A DNA stretch of 9,096 bases, taken from Candidatus Latescibacteria bacterium 4484_107 (GTDB lineage Bacteria > Latescibacterota > 4484-107). The stretch covers positions 1 through 9,096 of the forward strand of contig MVCQ01000109.1 of NCBI GenBank assembly GCA_002059205.1, given 5' to 3'. The notes beneath the pieces are model-generated. The model was not told the DNA's origin. It saw only the letters and a program-made list of their open reading frames with translations, and searched no databases. Positions 1-5,830 of the stretch are shown here, one piece after another; the first letter of the stretch is position 1; every line of letters begins with the position of its first letter. Position numbers and translations under genes: made by a program.

Positions 1-41
1 TCTAAAAGAGCTTGCTGCACAAGAGCAAAGAAGAATTTTGT

Positions 42-67
42 AGGGGAAAAGTATTTTATTTTCCCCT
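42..67. repeat. Perfect 9-bp inverted repeat (possible terminator of an upstream gene)
   Basis: AGGGGAAAA at 42-50 is the exact reverse complement of TTTTCCCCT at 59-67, separated by an 8-nt A/T-rich loop. The stem ends in A:T pairs next to a T-rich loop, and no clean U-tract follows on either strand, so it is a weak candidate for an intrinsic terminator. It could also be an operator for the gene starting at 166. The rest of 1-165 shows no convincing gene. A short frame at 12-215 overlaps the next gene, has no good ribosome site and resembles nothing known to me. Confidence 0.4.
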
Positions 68-165
68 CGAAATTTATGAATCATGCAGGCGCAAGAGGCC
101 CGATGAAGAAAAGGCCAAAGATAGCATGATACCGGGCAAACTTCTCAAGGAAAGAGAGCTATTTG

Positions 166-2274
166 ATGAAGACGTGGCAAAGACCGAAGTGGCTCCACAA
201 AGCCAATGTGCTTGAACTGACTCACGGCGGTATCCGCGACGACTCATTCATCGGCTACCTGAAAAGGCTGCGCCCTACGGCCGTTAATCTGCTCGGAACG
301 TCCCACGACGGGGTGATGAATTATCCCACAAAAATCGGGCCGTCTCACGATGCGGATACGTGCGAAAAGACGCTCGGGAGGATCCGGCAGGCAAAAAGCC
401 TGGGCATCAAAATTATCAGCCAGCACAGCGGTGTGGGAAACACGGCCGCGGGCGACGCACATCCCGAGTGGATCCGGATCGAACAAAACGGCGAACCCTC
501 GTCCGACAAATTTGCCGGGTGCCCGATGTGCCTCACCAGCCCATACGCCGCCGAATGGTTTTTGCCCCAGGTTGACGAGATGACCGGCGAATACGGGGCA
601 GACGCTCTGTGGGTTGACGGCGACTGCTGGTATCTGTGGCCGTGTTACTGCGATCGCTGCGTGGCGCGTTTCAAAGAAGAAACGGGCCTCGAACCGCCCC
701 GCCTGCTTAGAGAGCAGGTTGGGATGACGGCGCCCACCCCCTTCGGCCGCCTGGAAGATGTCCGCACGGACCCGCCTCCCCCTGAAACCGTCATCGCGTG
801 GCGGAAGTGGATGGCCTTCCACCGCAAGATATTCCGCGCATTTCAGAAATCCGCCGCTGATGTCTGCCATAAAAACAACGCGGCTTACGCAAGCAACTGG
901 TCCTATACCTATGTCAACCCCGATCCCGTGCCGGAATGGGTGGATTGGCTGACGGGCGACACGCCGGAATTTGAGAACACCGGCGCGTGGTGCGCCTCCC
1001 TGAAAGCCCGGTTCGACACCACCCAGGGCTGCCCGCATGACGTGATGACATGGGATCAGGTCAGCCACAATCCCTGGTCGAAACCGTCGTTCCAAACCTA
1101 CCCGAAAGGGCGCGATCAACTTCTGCAGGAGGTTTCCTCAGCCATCGCAAACGGGGCAATCTGGTATAACTGGACCAGCCGGCACAATCCGGTGGGATGC
1201 TTAGAGGCAGCCGATTTCGTGCACCAGCGTGGTGACATGCTGCGGGGGACCGAATCGCTTGCCGAAATCGCGCTCCTGCACACGACAACGAGCTTTTACG
1301 TACACAGTGAAGGGTTCATGCAATTTAAGCCCGGCAACAGGCCGGTATGGGGGGGCCACCGGGCGCTGCTGTACGGGGGAAGGCATCACGACATCGTCAA
1401 TGAAGTGAACTTCGCCCAAAGAATGAACCGGTATCGGCTGGTGATCCTTGCCGGGCAAACGCACCTTGACGATGCGACGAGGGCAAGGCTTCGCGAATTT
1501 GTCGAACAGGGCGGACGCTTGCTTATAGCCGGGCGCAGCGGCCTCGGAGACGGGAACCGGCAGACGCTGGCTGATCTGCTTGGGCTCGAAGTGGAATGCA
1601 AGATCGAAAGCGAACTAAAGCCGTGTGTCAAAGTTGCACCTGAAATCGTAGACGAGGCGCCGGTCGATGACCCGAACGTGATTTGCGCCCTGGGGATGGA
1701 CATCGATCTGATCCGCGTCAAACCCGCCGGCGCCGAGGTCGTTCTGGCCAATTTGGAGCCGGTCAGCGGCAGTATGGCGAACCGAGTCACCGGCTGGCTG
1801 GCACCGGAGAGTTTTAGGGAGAGCGACACTCCGCTGCTCACTCGCAACAGATTCGGCAAGGGCGAGGCGTGGTATCTCGCCGCCGGAGTGTTTGGCCATT
1901 ACGAGCGGATTCACTACTTCGGATTGCGCCGGTTTATTCTGAGTGTAATCGACCAAATAGTGCCCGATCCGCGGTTTTTGACCGAGGCCGACGGGCCGGT
2001 CGAGCTGTCGGTGCGTTATCAACAATCAAGCGGCGCCACATTCTGCCACCTCGTGAATATTGCCGTGGAGGCGGTGAATATCAGTCTGGAGACGCAATAC
2101 GAGCGCGCTGTGCCTCGCGGGCCCGTGACGCTGAAAGTTCGGATGCTCCGGCCGCCGAAGACGGTGATCCTGGAACCCGGCGGCCGCGCGGCGGACTATT
2201 GTTTCGCTCATGGCGTGCTCACCGTGAAGGTTCCGGGGGTGAAGATTATGGAAACCGTGGCGATTAGAGACTGA
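166..2274 (+). CDS. GH42/GHL6-like putative glycosyl hydrolase with GATase-like middle domain
   Basis: This is a 702-residue putative glycoside hydrolase, probably cytoplasmic because no signal peptide or membrane segment is visible. Residues about 1-360 look like a TIM-barrel domain of the GHL6 type (hypothetical glycosyl hydrolase 6). They include WVDGDCW (149-155), whose Asp lies at a typical barrel strand end, followed by CYCDRC (160-165). The CxCxxC cluster, together with an earlier Cys at 119 or 122, resembles the structural zinc site of GH42 beta-galactosidases, so a bound zinc is inferred. Residues about 365-475 resemble the GH42 trimerisation (class I glutamine amidotransferase-like) domain, with YRLVILAG and FVEQGGRLLIAG as strand-turn signals. 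The remainder contains FGKGEAWYLAAGVF and a beta-rich C-terminus. Substrate cannot be told. ATG at 166 is preferred over TTG at 163; GAGAG at 154-158 gives 7-nt spacing. Alternatives are GH29-like or GH42-like family membership. The fold call is fairly safe, the activity is not. Confidence 0.72.
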   Translation: MKTWQRPKWLHKANVLELTHGGIRDDSFIGYLKRLRPTAVNLLGTSHDGVMNYPTKIGPSHDADTCEKTLGRIRQAKSLGIKIISQHSGVGNTAAGDAHPEWIRIEQNGEPSSDKFAGCPMCLTSPYAAEWFLPQVDEMTGEYGADALWVDGDCWYLWPCYCDRCVARFKEETGLEPPRLLREQVGMTAPTPFGRLEDVRTDPPPPETVIAWRKWMAFHRKIFRAFQKSAADVCHKNNAAYASNWSYTYVNPDPVPEWVDWLTGDTPEFENTGAWCASLKARFDTTQGCPHDVMTWDQVSHNPWSKPSFQTYPKGRDQLLQEVSSAIANGAIWYNWTSRHNPVGCLEAADFVHQRGDMLRGTESLAEIALLHTTTSFYVHSEGFMQFKPGNRPVWGGHRALLYGGRHHDIVNEVNFAQRMNRYRLVILAGQTHLDDATRARLREFVEQGGRLLIAGRSGLGDGNRQTLADLLGLEVECKIESELKPCVKVAPEIVDEAPVDDPNVICALGMDIDLIRVKPAGAEVVLANLEPVSGSMANRVTGWLAPESFRESDTPLLTRNRFGKGEAWYLAAGVFGHYERIHYFGLRRFILSVIDQIVPDPRFLTEADGPVELSVRYQQSSGATFCHLVNIAVEAVNISLETQYERAVPRGPVTLKVRMLRPPKTVILEPGGRAADYCFAHGVLTVKVPGVKIMETVAIRD

Positions 2275-2304
2275 TTTTTTTAGTGCGTTTCGGAGTGTCT
2301 ATCT

Positions 2305-2356
2305 CGTTCCCACGCCACGTTTCTGCATGGGAACGCAACGTTGATGCTCTGCGTCA
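2305..2356. repeat. Dispersed double-hairpin element (CGTTCCCACGC type)
   Basis: CGTTCCCACGC (2305-2315) pairs with GCATGGGAACG (2325-2335) over 11 positions with one mismatch and a 9-nt loop. A second small hairpin follows: TGATGC (2342-2347), loop TCT, GCGTCA (2351-2356), with one G-T wobble. From memory this order (TTCCCACGC / GTGGGAA, then GACGC-TCT-GCGTC) matches a short non-coding repeat scattered in many environmental bacterial genomes. The 176-bp gap between the glycosidase-like gene and argH consists mostly of this element. A related but degenerate copy may lie at 8935-8955. The T7 run right after the upstream stop codon (2275-2281) has no GC-rich stem before it, so it is not called a terminator. 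Confidence 0.6.
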
Positions 2357-2441
2357 CCAAACTAAAGCCCAAATTGTGATTCGAAGCTGCGAAGATACAG
2401 AAAAACCCTTCGTGCCTTCGCGGCAAGTCGGTGTTTTTGGG

Positions 2442-2446
2442 AAGGA
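2442..2446 (+). promoter_or_regulatory. Ribosome binding site that fixes the argH start
   Basis: AAGGA (within GGGAAGGAAA) ends 4 nt before ATG 2451. Translation from this ATG gives MAKLWDRG, the standard ArgH N-terminus. The same frame is open back to 2283, but those 56 upstream codons run through the hairpin repeat and have no ArgH similarity. Confidence 0.75.
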
Positions 2447-2450
2447 AACC

Positions 2451-3848
2451 ATGGCTAAATTGTGGGACAGAGGAACGGATCTAAATACGGAGATCGAGCG
2501 ATTCACGGTAGGGGAGGATACCCTTTTGGATCGGGCGTTGATCGAGGCTGACGTATTGGGCAGCATCGCCCACGCCGAGATGCTCTCCGGCATCGGAGTG
2601 CTCACGAAGGAGGAGTTTCGGTCGCTCAGGGAGGCGCTTCTTGAGATTCTTCAGGAGAGCCAAAGCGGGGATTTCGAGATCAAACGGGAGGACGAGGACG
2701 TCCACACGGCCGTCGAGAACGCGTTGACCCGGAAGTTAGGCGATCTCGGCAAAAAAATCCACGCGGCCCGGTCCCGGAACGATCAGGTGCTCGTGGATAC
2801 CCGGATATACACGCGAGCGCGTCTGCTTTCGGTGGAGACGGAACTTTTGAAGCTCGCGGAGACGCTGACGGATTTCGCGGACCGGCACAAAGAAGTCCCG
2901 ATGCCCGGACGCACGCACACCCAGCGGGCCATGCCTTCATCGGTGGGCCTCTGGGCCGGAGCGTTTTCCGAATCGTTGTTGGATGATCTGGAGCTTTTGA
3001 AGACCGTGTATCATCTGAACAATCAATGCCCCTTGGGTTCGGCGGCGAGCTATGGCGTGCCGCTCCCCATTGACCGCCAGCGTACGAGCGACCTGTTGGG
3101 CTTCGACCGGGTGCAGAACAACGTGCTCTACGCCAACAACAGCCGGGGCAAGATCGAGGCGATGGTGCTTTTTGCGCTTTCTCAGGTGACGGAGGATCTC
3201 TCCAAGCTCTCCAACGATCTGATTCTGTTCAGCGTCCCGGAGTTCGGGTACTTCACCCTGCCGGAGGAGCACAGCTCCGGATCGAGCATCATGCCCCAGA
3301 AACGCAATCCGGATCCGCTCGAACTTGTGCGGGCCAAATCCGCCGGCGTGGTCTCCCGGCTGCTTCGGATGATTATGATCGTCCGCAATCTGCCGTCGGG
3401 ATACAATCGGGATTTTCAGGATACCAAAAAACCGCTGATGGAGGCGCTGGGTACCACGGAGTCCTGCCTGAAGGTGGTGCGGCTGATTTTCACGCGTCTT
3501 CGGGTGAACCAAGACGTGCTGGTAAAATCGTTCACGCCGGAGCTATTTGCCGCGGACGAAGCGCTTCGTCTCGTGGCGGAAGGCACGCCTTTTCGGGATG
3601 CTTACCGGGACGTGGCGAAGCGATTGGACGAATTGAAGACCGGGGATCCGGCGGCCAGCATCCGCAAAAGGACGCATCTTGGCGCAACGGGGAATCTCGG
3701 GTTGGATCACGTGCGGACGCGGATCGAGTCCGAAATCAGGCGGATAGAGGGGGAGGGAGATCGTCTGACGAAAGTCAGAGAGCGGCTGATGAAACGTGAA
3801 AGAGAACGGGGGTCAGGGGCCAGGGGTCAGGGAAACCGTAAAGCGTAA
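2451..3848 (+). CDS. argH: Argininosuccinate lyase
   Basis: ArgH cleaves argininosuccinate to arginine and fumarate, the last step of arginine synthesis, as a cytosolic homotetramer of the aspartase/fumarase superfamily. The 465 residues match the usual 455-470. Visible signatures are MAKLWDRG at the N-terminus, EDVHTAVE (82-89), ARSRNDQ (106-112), GRTHTQRAMP (153-162, carrying the conserved active-site His of the TH-Q motif) and the superfamily loop GSSIMPQKRNPD (277-288) with its mobile catalytic Ser. No key residue appears to be missing, so the enzyme should be active. The last 12 residues (454-465, Gly/Arg/Gln-rich) are unusual: they are encoded by a GGGGTCA heptamer array, and the stop codon lies inside the following CGTAAAA array, so the native C-terminus was probably replaced. 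No other arginine gene is in the window. RBS AAGGA at 2442-2446. Confidence 0.96.
   Translation: MAKLWDRGTDLNTEIERFTVGEDTLLDRALIEADVLGSIAHAEMLSGIGVLTKEEFRSLREALLEILQESQSGDFEIKREDEDVHTAVENALTRKLGDLGKKIHAARSRNDQVLVDTRIYTRARLLSVETELLKLAETLTDFADRHKEVPMPGRTHTQRAMPSSVGLWAGAFSESLLDDLELLKTVYHLNNQCPLGSAASYGVPLPIDRQRTSDLLGFDRVQNNVLYANNSRGKIEAMVLFALSQVTEDLSKLSNDLILFSVPEFGYFTLPEEHSSGSSIMPQKRNPDPLELVRAKSAGVVSRLLRMIMIVRNLPSGYNRDFQDTKKPLMEALGTTESCLKVVRLIFTRLRVNQDVLVKSFTPELFAADEALRLVAEGTPFRDAYRDVAKRLDELKTGDPAASIRKRTHLGATGNLGLDHVRTRIESEIRRIEGEGDRLTKVRERLMKRERERGSGARGQGNRKA
3809..3832. repeat. Heptanucleotide tandem array A (GGGGTCA)
   Basis: Three 7-bp units, GGGGTCA, GGGGCCA and GGGGTCA (3809-3829), are followed by a partial GGG. 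The array lies inside the argH reading frame and encodes most of its odd C-terminal tail. Seven is not a multiple of three, so each unit is read in a different phase and the tail has no peptide repeat. Confidence 0.8.
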
Positions 3849-3857
3849 AACGTGAAG
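3837..3857. repeat. Heptanucleotide tandem array B (CGTAAAA)
   Basis: Three units: CGTAAAG, CGTAAAA, CGTGAAG. The argH stop codon TAA (3846-3848) is within the second unit. The same family recurs at 5698-5735 and, inverted, at 5751-5768. It is joined to array A by 4 nt and to the next array by 1 nt. Confidence 0.8.
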
Positions 3858-3858
3858 T

Positions 3859-3897
3859 ACCAATCACCAATCACCAATCACCAATCACCAATCACCA
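3859..3897. repeat. Heptanucleotide tandem array C (ACCAATC)
   Basis: Five perfect ACCAATC units (3859-3893) plus a partial ACCA. The array fills most of the gap between argH and the next gene, ending 15 bp before the GGAGG ribosome site at 3912-3916. Two inverted units of the same family occur at 7408-7422. There are no spacers, so this is a simple tandem repeat and not a CRISPR. Confidence 0.9.
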
Positions 3898-3921
3898 CGC
3901 GTCTTCCCGGCGGAGGATGGA

Positions 3922-5679
3922 ATGTCTAAAAAAAAGAAAACGAAAAAGAAACCCAAACCATCGGACAACGTGAATTATCGCCTGCTCGTGAAAAGCGAAT
4001 TGGATACGCTTCTCGACCAGGTTGAGCGGGAAGAATGGAGCGAGGAGGAAGCCGATGAGCGATTGGATGTCCTCCTGGATTCGTATTTCGATGATGTGAA
4101 GGCGGATCTTTTCAGTCGTCTTGATAAGTGGTCCCCGGACCACCAGGTCGCCCTGTTCTGGGCGCTGGAAGCCGTTGTGGATGAGGAGGAGGACAAAGAT
4201 CGCTTGTGGGCGGTGGTCCATTCCCCGGAGAAAGCACTGGGGGCGAAAATGGTTGCGCTTACGCTTCTTGAGGAACAGGGCGAGGAGATTGATATGAAGC
4301 ATCCTCCTATTGTTCTTGGCCCCGGGGATGCAGACGCCGCGGATGCGATTCTGGAACGGACGCTGGACCGAATCCTCGAGGACATGAAACGAGTGGGCGG
4401 CGCGGATGAGCTTCAGGAGATGATGCTGGTGGTGGACGAGATGCGCGAGCAAACGGTTGATGGCGTCGGTGTGTTTTTTTATTTTATCGAATCCTGCGGG
4501 CAAAGAGCGACATCGAACGCCGCGGATTTCCTGTTGGCGTTTTCGGAGATGGCTTCGGATCAGGACGTGCGCACGGAAGCCCGGAGTGCATTGCGCCAGC
4601 TCAAACTGAAAGGCGTCGAGCCGAAAAACCGGATTGCGAAAGCGATCCGGAAGAATTTGTTTTACAAAGCCTACGCATCCGATTTAAACGTGATTGGAGA
4701 ACTACAGCAGCTTTTTATGGCGTGGGAATTGGAGCGCGGAAAGATACAGACATTTTCGTTTTTGATAGACCTGTTTGAGATGGAGGGGGCCATCCTGGAT
4801 TTCTTTGCCTCGCAGGGAATGAGCAAACGGGAGTTTTTGGGCCTTATCAGGGAGTCGAAAGAGCATGGGGTGCCGTTGGAGGAAATCTCTTTCGTCGGGG
4901 CGCAGGCGATCGTCGAGGATGCGATGGAGGCGAACCGGCAAGCGGAATTACCTTTGCCGGAGGACTTCGTGCGGTACCATCGTCTCGTGGAAAAACGGAT
5001 TCTTGATGTGGCGGTGGATCCGGAGGCCCTGCTTTTGGAGCGGGAGAAGCGGACGGCGCTTAAAGTTCATGTCGCGGAAGGGATTTCGAACGTGCTTTCG
5101 GAGATGGGGATAGGCCAGGGGGAGGACTTCCTTGATCTTTCTGATGAGGAGGATCATTATATCTTCGGATCCATCGCGCCGCTGACGCCGGATCAGAAAC
5201 GCCATGTGACCTTGCGGCATCCCGACGGGGAGTTTCGAAACGGGGGATTTTTCATAGATCTTGTCGAGTTGGAGACGGCGGATGAGCTTTTGAAAGATTT
5301 TTTTGATCTCTCCATTACCGAGGTGATTGAGGTCTTTTATTGTCGGATGCACTTCGACTACACCGGAGCTCTGTTCGAGCGTATTTCATCGTACGCGCTG
5401 GGGAACGATGATGAAGGCCTGATTGCCGTGGAGCGCGAGGGGGAAAAGGACCTCTTCGTGGAGTTTTGCTTCGATCTGAACGAGGAAGCGGAAGAGGAAT
5501 ACGAGGACGATCCGTATCCTCCGCTCAAGGACCTTTTCCTTCTCGTAAAGCAGGAAATCCTCAATGGCTGCGACGATACATTGAAGGTCTTTCATAACGT
5601 ATATGGAGGAGGCGGGTATAAGGGCCTCAAGAGCAAAGCGTGCAAAACGCTTCAGCGGATCCTCGGCGAGTCGCTCTGA
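3922..5679 (+). CDS. Unrecognised 585-residue acidic, mostly helical protein
   Basis: I do not recognise this family. The start is well supported: GGAGG at 3912-3916 lies 5 nt before ATG. The N-terminus is a Lys-rich tail (MSKKKKTKKKPKP), then a very acidic, probably all-helical body. Stretches near 100-120, 160-175 and 212-232 read like HEAT/ARM-type helical hairpins, which suggests a scaffold or protein-binding role, but this is weak. Residues about 400-480 look more mixed alpha/beta. A strongly acidic run (EEAEEEYEDD, 521-530) precedes the end, which holds a glycine-rich YGGGGYKGLKSK (561-572). No signal peptide, membrane segment or catalytic motif is evident. It sits between argH and pckG, flanked by heptamer arrays on both sides, with no functional link shown. 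An A8 run (3928-3935) in codons 3-5 is a possible slippage site. Coding reality is supported by length, RBS and the shadow-only nature of opposing frames. Confidence 0.8.
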   Translation: MSKKKKTKKKPKPSDNVNYRLLVKSELDTLLDQVEREEWSEEEADERLDVLLDSYFDDVKADLFSRLDKWSPDHQVALFWALEAVVDEEEDKDRLWAVVHSPEKALGAKMVALTLLEEQGEEIDMKHPPIVLGPGDADAADAILERTLDRILEDMKRVGGADELQEMMLVVDEMREQTVDGVGVFFYFIESCGQRATSNAADFLLAFSEMASDQDVRTEARSALRQLKLKGVEPKNRIAKAIRKNLFYKAYASDLNVIGELQQLFMAWELERGKIQTFSFLIDLFEMEGAILDFFASQGMSKREFLGLIRESKEHGVPLEEISFVGAQAIVEDAMEANRQAELPLPEDFVRYHRLVEKRILDVAVDPEALLLEREKRTALKVHVAEGISNVLSEMGIGQGEDFLDLSDEEDHYIFGSIAPLTPDQKRHVTLRHPDGEFRNGGFFIDLVELETADELLKDFFDLSITEVIEVFYCRMHFDYTGALFERISSYALGNDDEGLIAVEREGEKDLFVEFCFDLNEEAEEEYEDDPYPPLKDLFLLVKQEILNGCDDTLKVFHNVYGGGGYKGLKSKACKTLQRILGESL

Positions 5680-5697
5680 CCCCTCAAACCAAACACA

Positions 5698-5768
5698 CGT
5701 AAAACGTAAAACGTAAAACGTAAAGGGTAAAACGTAGTCGTCTTCTATTTCACGTTTTACGTTTCACG
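5698..5768. repeat. CGTAAAA heptamer array with inverted copy (hairpin)
   Basis: Three CGTAAAA units (5698-5718), then CGTAAAG, GGTAAAA and a partial CGTA, are followed after about 15 bp by CACGTTTTACGTTTCACG (5751-5768), which is the same family on the opposite strand. ACGTAAAACGT (for example 5711-5721) and ACGTTTTACGT (5752-5762) are perfect 11-bp complements, so a long imperfect hairpin can form. The array ends 2 bp before the in-frame TAA (5771-5773) that cuts off pckG. It fills the whole gap between the 585-residue gene and pckG. Confidence 0.85.
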
Positions 5769-5773
5769 CATAA

Positions 5774-5830
5774 GGACTCGATCAGGAGAAATGGCCCGGA
5801 TGCGTCTATCACCGAACCGCGCCTAACGAT
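5774..5830 (+). other. Residual pckG coding sequence upstream of the first usable start
   Basis: In the pckG frame, the 19 codons after TAA 5771-5773 read GLDQEKWPGCVYHRTAPND. They resemble the segment just before the conserved VAR motif of GTP-type PEPCKs (roughly NPEK-PGCYLHRS-P-DVAR). No ATG, GTG, TTG or CTG lies among them, so as written this conserved segment cannot be translated by a normal start. A competing ATG at 5791 opens an 11-codon frame (MARMRLSPNRA) that ends at 5826. Confidence 0.6.

Noticed and set aside
12..215. 67-codon open frame at the window start
   Set aside because: It spans the inverted repeat, overlaps the glycosidase-like gene by 50 bp, has no good ribosome site and no recognisable protein features.
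244..1119. 291-codon minus-strand open frame
   Set aside because: It lies opposite the glycosidase-like gene, typical of GC-rich shadows, with no domain signal.
2275..2281. T7 run after the glycosidase-like gene as an intrinsic terminator
   Set aside because: No GC-rich stem precedes it; the hairpin lies downstream and is not followed by T residues.
2283..2450. 56-codon N-terminal extension of ArgH
   Set aside because: It is translated repeat sequence; the true ArgH N-terminus MAKLWDRG begins at ATG 2451 with its own ribosome site.
2937..3512. 191-codon minus-strand open frame
   Set aside because: It is antisense to conserved argH sequence and shows no family features.
3859..3897. CRISPR-like array
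   Set aside because: The units are 7 bp with no spacers and no cas genes nearby; it is a simple tandem repeat.
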